Positions 26,410 to 34,543 of a DNA stretch of 40,392 nt are shown here, one piece after another (the stretch's first letter is position 1; every line of letters begins with the position of its first letter). The stretch is taken from assembly GCA_903911135.1 (NCBI GenBank), contig CAIWCG010000033.1:1-40392 (forward strand), read 5' to 3'. Both the position numbers and the translations under genes were made by a program. The DNA comes from an uncultured Bacteroidota bacterium. Lineage in GTDB: Bacteria > Bacteroidota > Bacteroidia > AKYH767-A > JABDAW01. The notes beneath the pieces are model-generated. The model did not search any database. It had not been told where the DNA came from and saw only the letters and a program-made list of their open reading frames with translations.

Positions 26410-26417
26410 TAATTTTG
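26410..26417 (+). promoter_or_regulatory. Bacteroidota -7 box (TAATTTTG) for the S9 peptidase
   Basis: A perfect plus-strand match, 23 bases before the ATG at 26441. Together with 26360-26367 it makes a divergent promoter pair. Confidence 0.55.
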
Positions 26418-26440
26418 GCTCTCAAATAAAAAGAAATAAT

Positions 26441-28504
26441 ATGAAAAATAATGCATCCAAACTCATTTACACTTTTATCTTTTCACTGATCATCTCTATC
26501 CCTTCGATGGGTCAATATCTTAAGCCGGAAACCCTCTGGAAATTCGGTAGGGTGGGCGAACCATCCTTGTCGCCTGACGGTAAAGTGGTGCTATATACCA
26601 TCCGCACCTATAACTTGGACAAGAACAAAGGCAACACCGACATTTACCGGATAAATATTGATGGAACCAACAAGACATTGCTTGCTGGCGACTCGATAAA
26701 CGAGACTTCGCCGAAGTGGAGTGGCGATGGGAAGAAGATTTATTACCTCTGCAACAAGTCGGGCAACGACCAGATTTGGAGCATGGATGCTGATGGCAGC
26801 AACAAGATGCAAGTGAGCAATTACAAGGGCGATATTAGCAACTACAACATGACTGCACATGGAAACATGTTCTGGTTTACGAGCGATGTGCAAGAAGACA
26901 AGACGACACAGGATATTTATCCAGACCTGCCTAAAGCTACCGGACGGATCATTGATAACTTGATGTATCGCCATTGGGATACTTGGGCTGACGGTACCTA
27001 TAGCCACGTGTTTGTGGCCTTGGCCAAAGATGGAAAGCTGCTAGACGGCAGCCCCTTCGACATCATGAAAGGTCAAAAGTATGATAGCCCTCTGAAACCG
27101 CATGGTGATGATGAGCAGATTGCTTTTGATGCCGAGGGAAGAAGGATAGCTTATACCTGCAAGAAACTCATCGGAAAGGACTATGCCGTGAGCACCAATT
27201 CCGACATTTATGTGTTCGACATTATCCGTGGTGTGGAGGAAAACATTAGCCAAGGAATGATGGGATATGATGTCAATCCGAAGTTCTCCAGCGATGGAAA
27301 CAAGCTCCTATGGCTAAGCATGAAGACTCCTGCCTATGAGGCCGACAGAAACCGTATTTTCGTTTATGATTTCATTACAAAAGAGAAGAAAGAACTTACT
27401 GTTGGCTTCGACTATAGCGTGGAAAAAGCGGAATGGAGCCCTGATGGAAAGATGATTTACTTCATCTCCGGCCTCAACGCCACTGACCAGGTGTATTCTT
27501 ATGATCTTGACCCTAAAGCCAAGACTCCCATCCGACAGATTACCCATGATGTAGCCGACCATACCACCTTCTCGCTTGCCTACAATGGTAAGGAAACCGT
27601 GATGGTTACCGCCATGATGAACATCAGCATGCCTACCGAACTGTTCAACATCAATCTCAAGACCGGCATAGGTACCCAGATAACTACCACCAACAAGGAT
27701 TTGCTGAATATCCTCAAGATGGGAAAAGTGGAGAAACGCATGGTGAAAGCCACCGATGGCAAAGACATTTTGACATGGGTCATCTATCCGCCCGACTTTG
27801 ATGCCACGAAGAAATATCCTGCCCTGCTCTATTGCCAAGGTGGGCCGCAAAGCACCGTGAGTCAGTTCTTTTCCTACCGTTGGAATTTCCAACTGATGGC
27901 AGCAAACGGATACATAGTGGTAGCTCCTAACCGCCGGGGGCTACCTTCTTTTGGCGAACAGTGGAATGCCGAGATATCAGGCGATTGGGGCGGACAGGCA
28001 ATGAATGATTTGCTTAGCGCCATCGATGATGTATCGAAGGAAACGTATGTGAACAAGGACAAGTTGGGTGCTGTAGGGGCCAGCTTTGGCGGTTATTCCG
28101 TCTATTGGCTTATGGGCCATCACAACAAGCGTTTCAAGTCGTTCATAGCGCACGATGGCGTCTTCGATTTGCCCAGCATGTATGGCATGACGGAAGAGAT
28201 TTGGTTTCCCGATTACGATCTTGGAGGCCCCTATTGGAAGACTCCCATGCCCGAGAGCTATACCCGCTTCTCGCCACATAACTTCGTGAAATATTGGGAC
28301 ACTCCGATACTGATCGTTCATAACGAAAAGGATTTCCGCGTGCCGGTAGAGCAGGGCATGGAAGCCTTTACGGCAGCACAGTTGAAGAACATTCCGAGCC
28401 GGTTTCTTTGTTTCCCCGATGAGAACCATTGGGTGCTGAAACCGCAGAATTCCGTGCTCTGGCAGCGAGTATTTTTCGATTGGCTCGATAGGTATTTGAA
28501 ATAG
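26441..28504 (+). CDS. S9 family prolyl oligopeptidase / dipeptidyl peptidase-like protein
   Basis: 687 residues. A signal peptide (NASKLIYTFIFSLIISIPSM) precedes a WD40-like beta-propeller (repeated SPDG, SGDG and SSDG turns, about residues 30-400), then an alpha/beta hydrolase. The triad is S548 in GASFGGYSVYW, D631 in NEKDFRVP and H663 in DENHWVLKP. The family cleaves short peptides in the periplasm. The start at 26441 is chosen for the signal peptide and the -7 box just upstream. Confidence 0.95.
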   Translation: MKNNASKLIYTFIFSLIISIPSMGQYLKPETLWKFGRVGEPSLSPDGKVVLYTIRTYNLDKNKGNTDIYRINIDGTNKTLLAGDSINETSPKWSGDGKKIYYLCNKSGNDQIWSMDADGSNKMQVSNYKGDISNYNMTAHGNMFWFTSDVQEDKTTQDIYPDLPKATGRIIDNLMYRHWDTWADGTYSHVFVALAKDGKLLDGSPFDIMKGQKYDSPLKPHGDDEQIAFDAEGRRIAYTCKKLIGKDYAVSTNSDIYVFDIIRGVEENISQGMMGYDVNPKFSSDGNKLLWLSMKTPAYEADRNRIFVYDFITKEKKELTVGFDYSVEKAEWSPDGKMIYFISGLNATDQVYSYDLDPKAKTPIRQITHDVADHTTFSLAYNGKETVMVTAMMNISMPTELFNINLKTGIGTQITTTNKDLLNILKMGKVEKRMVKATDGKDILTWVIYPPDFDATKKYPALLYCQGGPQSTVSQFFSYRWNFQLMAANGYIVVAPNRRGLPSFGEQWNAEISGDWGGQAMNDLLSAIDDVSKETYVNKDKLGAVGASFGGYSVYWLMGHHNKRFKSFIAHDGVFDLPSMYGMTEEIWFPDYDLGGPYWKTPMPESYTRFSPHNFVKYWDTPILIVHNEKDFRVPVEQGMEAFTAAQLKNIPSRFLCFPDENHWVLKPQNSVLWQRVFFDWLDRYLK

Positions 28505-28520
28505 AACATTACCATTCCTA

Positions 28521-28573
28521 ATCCCATTACCATCATGGCTCGCCGAAAGCGTGGCTATTATGGTGATGGGGAT
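28521..28573. repeat. Long imperfect hairpin after the S9 peptidase gene
   Basis: ATCCCATTACCATCATGGC on the left pairs with GGCTATTATGGTGATGGGGAT on the right with a few mismatches, around a CGCCGAAAGCG tip that could form a GAAA loop. There is no T run, so it is not a standard terminator. Confidence 0.55.
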
Positions 28574-28579
28574 GATGAA

Positions 28580-28600
28580 GGTATCACAAATAGTGATACC
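28580..28600. promoter_or_regulatory. Palindromic operator candidate upstream of the ORF6N gene
   Basis: Perfect 8-base arms GGTATCAC and GTGATACC around AAATA. It is about 70 bases before the ATG at 28671. Nearly the same palindrome occurs inside the gene at 28853-28875. Confidence 0.55.
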
Positions 28601-28617
28601 CCTAAAAAGCTTTCCTC

Positions 28618-28635
28618 TATATAATAACAGCAAGG
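28618..28635 (+). repeat. 18-bp direct repeat, left copy
   Basis: TATATAATAACAGCAAGG, identical to 29524-29541. The two copies bracket the ORF6N and DUF2442 genes. Confidence 0.7.
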
Positions 28636-28658
28636 TGCTTGCTCTTCTCCTATTAAGT

Positions 28659-28666
28659 TAACTTTG
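28659..28666 (+). promoter_or_regulatory. Bacteroidota -7 box (TAACTTTG), leaderless ORF6N promoter
   Basis: A perfect match ending 4 bases before the ATG at 28671. The mRNA is predicted to start at or next to the start codon. Confidence 0.6.
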
Positions 28667-28670
28667 CCGA

Positions 28671-29171
28671 ATGGAACTACAAATCATTCAAAGCAAAATC
28701 TTCATTATCAGAGGGCACAAAGTGATGCTCGATTTCAGCCTTGCCGAACTCTATGAAGTAGAAAACAGAATATTAAAACAGTCGGTAAAAAGAAACTTGG
28801 AAAGGTTTCCCGATGACTTTATGTTCATACTTACAAAAGAAGAATGGATAGAGGTTATCACAAATTGTGATAACCTACCCCGGACAGTTAAGTTTTCTCC
28901 TGCCTTACCTTTTGCATTTACCGAACAAGGTGTGGCCATGTTATCATCCGTCTTGAAAAGCAAGAAAGCCATTGCGGTAAACATTTCCATCATGCGGGCT
29001 TTCGCATTGTTGAGGCAGCATCTTACCGATTCGAAAGAATTGAAAGCAAGGATTGAGGAACTCGAAATAGAGATGAATCATAAGTTCAAGGATATCTATG
29101 AGGCATTGAATTTTCTGTTGAGCCCCAAGTCGGAAAGGACGCCGATAGGCTATAAACCGAAAAAGAAATAG
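28671..29171 (+). CDS. ORF6N domain DNA-binding protein
   Basis: 166 residues. The ORF6N domain spans about 8-95 (VMLDFSLAELYEVENRILKQ, VKRNLERFPDDFMFILTKEE, LPFAFTEQGVAMLSSVLKS, AIAVNISIMRAFALLRQHL), followed by a coiled-coil-like helix (ELKARIEELEIEMNHKF) and a basic tail. These proteins are related to phage KilA-N/Rha-type regulators and are common in Bacteroidota. The codons for VITNCDN lie on a perfect 23-base palindrome (28853-28875). It is monocistronic with a leaderless promoter. Confidence 0.93.
   Translation: MELQIIQSKIFIIRGHKVMLDFSLAELYEVENRILKQSVKRNLERFPDDFMFILTKEEWIEVITNCDNLPRTVKFSPALPFAFTEQGVAMLSSVLKSKKAIAVNISIMRAFALLRQHLTDSKELKARIEELEIEMNHKFKDIYEALNFLLSPKSERTPIGYKPKKK
28853..28875. 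promoter_or_regulatory. Palindrome inside the ORF6N gene matching the upstream one
   Basis: Perfect 11-base arms GGTTATCACAA and TTGTGATAACC around one A. The inner 17 bases differ from 28580-28600 only at one central base. Confidence 0.5.
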
Positions 29172-29255
29172 TGCTATAAGGAAGATCATCTTTGAACATT
29201 TTGACTTGATAGTAAAGGAATGGGGCAATTATTTCAATAAATAATGATGGAATAG

Positions 29256-29480
29256 ATTTATGACATTAAAAATATCTCCGTTTCCAAGGAGGAATTGGTA
29301 TTGGTAATAGGAACTCAAGAATACAGGTTCCAATTGAAGGATGTTTCCAAGAAACTACATGCTGCCAGCGAGGCCGAAAAGATGGATTTCAAGGTTTCGC
29401 CATCGGGTTATGGAATTCATTGGAAACAATTGGATGAAGACATTTCGATTCCCGCCCTATTGAAGAATCTGAATCGGTAA
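29256..29480 (+). CDS. DUF2442 domain protein with atypical start
   Basis: About 74 residues. IYDIKNISVSKEELVLVIGT, then EYRFQLKDVSKKL and SPSGYGIHWKQLDEDISIPA, match the DUF2442 pattern, including the GIHWxxLDEDI box near the C-terminus. The frame has no ATG or GTG. The full domain requires starting at ATT (29256), and a TTG at 29295 would lose the first strand. An ATG at 29260 is in another frame. It is either an ATT start or a copy that has lost its start by a small indel. Genes of this family often accompany small toxin-antitoxin-like genes; none is seen here. Confidence 0.65.
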   Translation: MYDIKNISVSKEELVLVIGTQEYRFQLKDVSKKLHAASEAEKMDFKVSPSGYGIHWKQLDEDISIPALLKNLNR

Positions 29481-29523
29481 TTTTTTCCCTTCCCCATCCT
29501 ATTTCCACAAAAAACCCCGCCTA

Positions 29524-29541
29524 TATATAATAACAGCAAGG
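29524..29541 (+). repeat. 18-bp direct repeat, right copy
   Basis: Identical to 28618-28635. It also continues into CAAGGAGTTT, a word of the array unit at 29594, lying exactly 63 bases (3 x 21) before that word in the first array unit. Confidence 0.7.
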
Positions 29542-29593
29542 AGTTTTTTGGCCGCCGAGTGCTACAAAAGAGCAAACGAGTGAAGTTTTAACG

Positions 29594-29846
29594 AAACTTC
29601 AAGGAGTTTGCCCGAAACTTCAAGGAGTTTATCCGAAACTTCAAGGAGTTTACCCGAAACTTCAAGGAGTTTGCCCGAAACTTCAAGGAGTTTACCCGAA
29701 ACTTCAAGGAGTTTGCCCGAAACTTCAAGGAGTTTGCCCAAAACTTCAAGGAGTTTGCCCGAAACTTCAAGGAGTTTGCCCGAAACTTCAAGGAGTTTGC
29801 CCGAAACTTCAAGGAGTTTGCCCAAAACTTCAAGGAGTTGCGAGAT
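29594..29846. repeat. 21-bp palindromic tandem array, 12 units
   Basis: CAAGGAGTT recurs at 29600 and every 21 bases to 29831 with no indel. The unit has arms AAACT and AGTTT around TCAAGG, with a 5-base spacer varying among GCCCG, ATCCG, ACCCG and GCCCA. The arms are invariant except in the last unit. Open frames on both strands encode 7-residue repeats (ETSRSLP on plus); these are products of the period, not evidence for a protein. Confidence 0.95.
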
Positions 29847-30152
29847 TTAATGCTTGATAGGTCATGAATATCCATTATCAAGGAATCATTTATCATTATC
29901 AAGACCCGTTTTGTAGTCTTCCCTCTCAAAATATCAATGAAAAATTTGCCTGAAAACGTCTAAAAATATTTTCTTGGAGATATTTTTCTAAAAAATGGTC
30001 AAGTTATTCATGAAAAAATAATTTTATTTATTGGAGGCATATTTCATTGAACGTGGCGGCCTGTATAACAAAACCATGATTTCATTGGATTGGTTTTTCA
30101 AATAAAATAATTTTATTTGAGTTTTATTTGGTACTTATCCATTTGGATTGTG
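29847..30152. other. Non-coding stretch between the array and the next gene
   Basis: AT-rich. The only structure seen is the word AATAATTTTATTT at about 30015 and again at about 30106, the second within a near-perfect palindrome of AAATAAAAT and ATTTTATTT. Confidence 0.4.
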
Positions 30153-30160
30153 TATTTTTG
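30153..30160 (+). promoter_or_regulatory. Bacteroidota promoter: TTTG (30127) and TATTTTTG
   Basis: A perfect -7 match with a -33-like TTTG at 30127-30130, 22 bases away. The ATG at 30186 is 25 bases downstream. Confidence 0.6.
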
Positions 30161-30185
30161 CTGCCTAATTAATCAAAACAAGATA

Positions 30186-30896
30186 ATGGCAATAGTAATT
30201 TATAAAGTAGATAGAGAAATCTTCACCAAGTTGACCGCCTTAGACGAGGCCCATACCTTGGCAAACTACATCAAGATACTTGGGCTTAGGCTGGCATTGA
30301 ATGTAGCCTCCTACCCCGGTTCGCCCAAGACACCCGCGCAATTGGCCACGTATTTCACTAATCTGGATGCGGCCAACACCACTTATGTTTTGGACAGGAC
30401 GGATGTCAATAAAAATGCCCTGTTAGACGAGATAGACCTGGTGATTGCGGCATTGAGACTGATGGCGAATTTTGTAGATGAAGTGGCGGCAGGCAATAAA
30501 ACATTGGTAGAACTTATTGGCTTCACCTCTACCGAGCCAAGTACTGCGAGTGTAGGGGTTCCTCCACAGGCAGAAAATGCAAAATTAACCTCTAAAACAG
30601 GTATCATAAATAAATTGTTTTATGCCTTTAACGCTTTGAAGCATACCGCCTCAACACTGTTGGTTTCTACCACCATGAAAGATATTATTCCGATTGTAAA
30701 TAACAGCAATCAGATTTCTATCCGCATCCCAGCCAATTCTCCAGGCGGAATCATCAATATAAATACCTTCACTTGCCATGTTACCGAGGTAGATTGCCCT
30801 GGTCAGAGCGGCAAACTTACAGGTTGGTCTTATGGAGTGAATGCGTCAGGGCTGTCGCCAGTTACGGTTCCTACCCCTACCACCATTCCGGAATAA
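30186..30896 (+). CDS. Hypothetical protein with N-terminal helical bundle (Fn3-associated type)
   Basis: 236 residues from the ATG at 30186; open codons before it overlap the promoter. No signal peptide. The N-terminal 110 residues are a helical bundle (FTKLTALDEAHTLANYIKIL, LDAANTTYVLDRTDVNKNAL, LLDEIDLVIAALRLMANFVD) ending in the turn LIGFTSTEPSTA. From memory, this resembles the helical region before Fn3-like domains in a group of Bacteroidota proteins of unknown role. The last 70 residues may be a beta-sandwich (QISIRIPANSPGGIININTF, GKLTGWSYGVN). Position after a 21-bp array parallels the gene at 11304. Confidence 0.75.
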   Translation: MAIVIYKVDREIFTKLTALDEAHTLANYIKILGLRLALNVASYPGSPKTPAQLATYFTNLDAANTTYVLDRTDVNKNALLDEIDLVIAALRLMANFVDEVAAGNKTLVELIGFTSTEPSTASVGVPPQAENAKLTSKTGIINKLFYAFNALKHTASTLLVSTTMKDIIPIVNNSNQISIRIPANSPGGIININTFTCHVTEVDCPGQSGKLTGWSYGVNASGLSPVTVPTPTTIPE

Positions 30897-30947
30897 CCTT
30901 TCAAGCAATGGATTCTTTTCTTGATGATAAATCAAGACTGAAGGAAT

Positions 30948-30984
30948 AAAAAAAGCCGCACCATTTATATAGTGCGGCTTTTTT
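30948..30984. terminator. Bidirectional terminator between convergent genes
   Basis: AAAAAGCCGCAC pairs with GTGCGGCTTTTTT. Long A and T runs on both sides allow use in both directions, for the gene ending at 30896 and for rplS. Confidence 0.9.
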
Positions 30985-31009
30985 ATTGCCTGAACTCCCG
31001 TGAGGGAAA

Positions 31010-31357
31010 TTACATTTTCTTTTCTTTGATTCTTGCGTTCTTTCCGCTTCTTTCGCGCAGATAGAAGATCTTGGCTCTACGAACCACACCAATCTTGTTG
31101 AGTTCTATTGCAGCTATCTGTGGCGACAACAAAGGGAAGATTCTTTCTACACCTACGCCATTGGAGATTTTTCTTACTGTAAAGGTTTTCGTTACACCAG
31201 TACCTTTTCTCTGCAGCACTACTCCTTGAAATAGCTGAATCCTTTCTTTCACACCCTCTTTAATTTTATATGAAACCGTCACGGTATCACCCGCTTTGAA
31301 ATTTGGGTATTCTTTCTTTTCGGTCAAAGTGTCATTTACATACTGTACTAAATCCAT
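31010..31357 (-). CDS. rplS: 50S ribosomal protein L19
   Basis: 115 residues covering the whole family: [60 protein letters not shown], then [21 protein letters not shown]19 sits at the interface of the 30S and 50S subunits. It is monocistronic here, with a TAATATTG box upstream on the minus strand and the bidirectional terminator after it. Confidence 0.98.
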   Translation of the reverse strand: MDLVQYVNDTLTEKKEYPNFKAGDTVTVSYKIKEGVKERIQLFQGVVLQRKGTGVTKTFTVRKISNGVGVERIFPLLSPQIAAIELNKIGVVRRAKIFYLRERSGKNARIKEKKM

Positions 31358-31478
31358 GTTTTTAATTATTAATTGTTACTACTTGATTATTTTTGAGGGT
31401 GCAATATTAATAAAATTATTTGAAATCAGAAACAAATCCCAAATTCCCTTAATTTTATCGTTGAAATCCTGGGGCTTG

Positions 31479-34370
31479 CTACCTTATGAGGGCCACCTTT
31501 CCACGATATTCATGGCTGGTGCCAGTGAAATCATATACCTTTATATAATAGCCATACACTCCTTGTGGAGCATCGGTTGTGTTGTCCAGTCTTCCATTCC
31601 AGCCTGAAACGATGTCACTTGTAGAGTATATCGTTTCACCCCATCGGTTGAAAATATAGAGATAAAACTCGCTCACATTGGTGCCTGTTCCAGTGAACAC
31701 ATCGTTCAATTTGTTTCCATTGGGAGTAAACGAAGAAGGAATGAAAAACTCGAAATCATCATCAATGATAATTATCTTGGTCATCGAATCCCTGCATCCG
31801 AAATCGTTGGCCACCGTCAAAGTTACCTTATATACACCGGTATTGGTATATTTATAGAAGGGATTCTGTTCATTGGAATAACTGCCCAATCCATCCCCGA
31901 AATTCCAAGATGAAAATGTTTCATACAATGATAAATTGTTGAAACTTATTTCTGGATTCAATAAAGTGGTTTCATATGGATCAGCAATGAAGTTCGCAAA
32001 CGGAGTGGTATAGGTTGTAATCAAATCGGTAGCCACCAAGCTGGCGCTGCAACCGGATGAAGAGATGCAGGTCAAGGTAACCGTAAAGCTTCCGCCATGC
32101 TTATAAACATCGGTAGGGTTTTGATTCAAAGAAGTGTTTCCATCGCCAAAAGCCCAAGACCATAGAACAATAGAATCACCACCCGCAACAGTTGAATTAT
32201 CAATAAAATCAACTGACAGTGGCGTGCATCCTCTTCGAACACTTGGAGTAAATGAAACAGCAGGTGCATTGCTTACAATTACAGTTATGGCAGGAGCCAC
32301 GATAACACAGCCTGCGGCATCAGTAACGGTAACGATATAATTGGTTGTTGCATTAGGGCTTACATTTAGAGAACTGTTGGTAGCCCCACCTGGAGCCCAT
32401 ACATAGGAATATGGGGCAGCCCCACCAGCTACAGTAACTTGGATTGAGGCAGATTGCCCTGCACAAATTGTAACGTTGGCAGAGGTTGTAAGACTCATCA
32501 TTCCTGGTTGGGTAATCATTACCGTGGTAGTCGCAGTACATCCATTGGCATCTGTACAAGTTACTGCATAACTTCCAACAGGTAGATTTGAAGCTGTTTG
32601 AGTTGTTTGCACCGGAACAGTATTCCAAGAATAGGTAGCTGCTCCTGTTCCTCCTGTTATTGTAACTGTTGCACTGCCATTATTTCCATTGCACGCGGAA
32701 ACACTTGTTGTGGCAGAGATGACAGCATTAAAAGTAGCAGGTTCTGTAATGGTTACAGTTGTTGTTGCGGTACAATTATTTGCGTCTGTAATAGTTACAT
32801 TATAAGTCCCTACAGTTAAAGATGTTGCCGCTGCAGTTGTTTGAACGGGTGTAGTGTTCCAGTTATAGGCATAGGCAGTTGTTCCTCCATTTGCTGTAAC
32901 GGTTGCATTACCAGTATTTCCACCATGACACAACACATTGTTTTGAGTTGTAATGGAAGCGGTAAGCTGGGCTGGTTCCGTAATCGTAACTGATGTTGTT
33001 GATGTACATCCAGTGTTGTCTGTTACTGTAACCACATAGGTTCCTGCCACGAGAGTATTTGCGGTTGCTGTATTCTGAACTGGAGTGGTATTCCAATTAT
33101 ATAAATATCCTCCACCTCCATTTGCTGTGACTGTTGCCGCACCAGAATTGCCGCCAAAACAAGGTATATTTGTTTGGGCGGTTATTGAACAAGTTATTCC
33201 AGATGCTGCAGTTAAAGTATAGCTTGCTGTTGCAGTGCAGCCATTTGCATCTGTCGCTGTTACTGTAAAAGTTCCAGCTGATAAACTCGTTGCGGCGGCA
33301 GTTGTCTGAACAGGTGTAGAATTCCAACTATAGGTAATGGCGCCAGTTCCTCCACTCGCACTAGATGTAATGGAACCTTGTGTGGAACAGGTAATGTCAA
33401 CATGTGCTGTTATAGAAGCTGCAATAGCAGTAGCTGGTTGAGTTAATGTCACATTTGTTGTAGATGTGCAGCCATTGGGGTCTGTAATAGTTACAACATA
33501 TGAACCAGCTGCCAATCCTGTTGCCACAGAAGATGTTTGCATAGGCGCAGAATTCCACAAGTAGGTATATGGTGTTGAATTACCAACAACCGTAACTGTA
33601 GCAGTACCTGTGGATGCTCCAAAACAATTTACATCAGTATGTGATGTTGTTACATTATAGGCATAGGGCACCGCGGATAATGCCAAGAAGCACGCCTTTG
33701 TATAAGCAAAGGCTCCACCAGAATTAATAAAAGTGATTGTTGACAAGAGTTTTTGTTGGTCGGCACATGGAATGTTTATATCCAATGGATACATCATAGG
33801 ATTAGTTGGATTTCCAACTGAAGTGGAGGCATTTGCAGCTCTCGGGCATCGGCCAAATCCGGCATAGACATTTCCAGTGCCATTATACCAATCTTGAATT
33901 GTAAAAGTACCACTATTAACTACTGTGCCGTCAGTAAAACGGAGTATGATAGTAACTGTGCTGTTCAATTCAGTGGAAAAACATAACAAACTGATTTTTG
34001 TGAACGCAGCAGGGGTTGTAACAGTCATTGTTTTTGTTGTGCCGTTTGTGTCAAACAAAACATTTGGAACATTAAAAGGTCTTAGTTGGTATGTTCTTGT
34101 ACCACTTACAATAGTTCCACTATTGATGATTCCTCCACCAATGCCTGCACCTGCTGCAAATGCCGCGCTATACATTACCAGCATTGAATTATCCATTGCT
34201 GCCGATGTGCATGTTAACGAATTGGTTGGTATTTCAGCTATTCCATCAGCATCAAATCCAGTTACAGCAACAGGAGTAAATGTTTGCGAATAATTAGCCG
34301 TTGGGTTAAATAAAAATGCCAGACAAAGTATGAGAAAATGATATGGCCGAATCATTGTATTGGTCTTCAT
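31479..34370 (-). CDS. SprB-repeat / PKD adhesin-like protein with T9SS type B sorting domain
   Basis: 963 residues. A signal peptide (YHFLILCLAFLFNPTANYS) precedes a lectin-like N-terminal part (about 30-235), five SprB-type repeats and a sixth related one (about 238-690). Each has C-G-nn-G near its start, Y-x-W-n in the middle and VTxTDxxGC at the end. Two PKD-like domains follow (SVDFIDNSTVAGGDSIVLWS, WSWAFGDGNTS; SWNFGDGLGSYSNEQNPFYK). The last 90 residues are a type B (gliding-motility-type) sorting domain: FIPSSFTPNGNKLNDVF, IFNRWGETIYST, GVYGYYIKVYDFTG. Expected to be secreted by T9SS and attached to the surface; a role in adhesion or gliding is inferred. Confidence 0.93.
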   Translation of the reverse strand: MKTNTMIRPYHFLILCLAFLFNPTANYSQTFTPVAVTGFDADGIAEIPTNSLTCTSAAMDNSMLVMYSAAFAAGAGIGGGIINSGTIVSGTRTYQLRPFNVPNVLFDTNGTTKTMTVTTPAAFTKISLLCFSTELNSTVTIILRFTDGTVVNSGTFTIQDWYNGTGNVYAGFGRCPRAANASTSVGNPTNPMMYPLDINIPCADQQKLLSTITFINSGGAFAYTKACFLALSAVPYAYNVTTSHTDVNCFGASTGTATVTVVGNSTPYTYLWNSAPMQTSSVATGLAAGSYVVTITDPNGCTSTTNVTLTQPATAIAASITAHVDITCSTQGSITSSASGGTGAITYSWNSTPVQTTAAATSLSAGTFTVTATDANGCTATASYTLTAASGITCSITAQTNIPCFGGNSGAATVTANGGGGYLYNWNTTPVQNTATANTLVAGTYVVTVTDNTGCTSTTSVTITEPAQLTASITTQNNVLCHGGNTGNATVTANGGTTAYAYNWNTTPVQTTAAATSLTVGTYNVTITDANNCTATTTVTITEPATFNAVISATTSVSACNGNNGSATVTITGGTGAATYSWNTVPVQTTQTASNLPVGSYAVTCTDANGCTATTTVMITQPGMMSLTTSANVTICAGQSASIQVTVAGGAAPYSYVWAPGGATNSSLNVSPNATTNYIVTVTDAAGCVIVAPAITVIVSNAPAVSFTPSVRRGCTPLSVDFIDNSTVAGGDSIVLWSWAFGDGNTSLNQNPTDVYKHGGSFTVTLTCISSSGCSASLVATDLITTYTTPFANFIADPYETTLLNPEISFNNLSLYETFSSWNFGDGLGSYSNEQNPFYKYTNTGVYKVTLTVANDFGCRDSMTKIIIIDDDFEFFIPSSFTPNGNKLNDVFTGTGTNVSEFYLYIFNRWGETIYSTSDIVSGWNGRLDNTTDAPQGVYGYYIKVYDFTGTSHEYRGKVALIR

Positions 34371-34526
34371 TTTTGTTATGTGTTTACAGTAATAATTAAT
34401 TTGAGAATGTAAAATTACTAAAAATATTTTAAATAAAACAAATTTTTCTGCCTTTTATCCTTAAGTTCTTAATTGGGGTTTTATAGATGAAATAGTTGAC
34501 AATAGGTTTAATTCCATTAGTTTGTT

Positions 34527-34534
34527 TTACTTTG
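34527..34534 (+). promoter_or_regulatory. -7-like box (TTACTTTG) for the MFS gene
   Basis: One mismatch to TAnnTTTG, followed by CGCC. It ends 9 bases before the ATG at 34544. Confidence 0.45.
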
Positions 34535-34543
34535 CGCCATAAT

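Noticed and set aside
29562-29929. Repetitive proteins on both strands of the 12-unit array
   Set aside because: Several frames are open through the same perfect 21-base repeats. No signal peptide, promoter or start supports one of them over the others.
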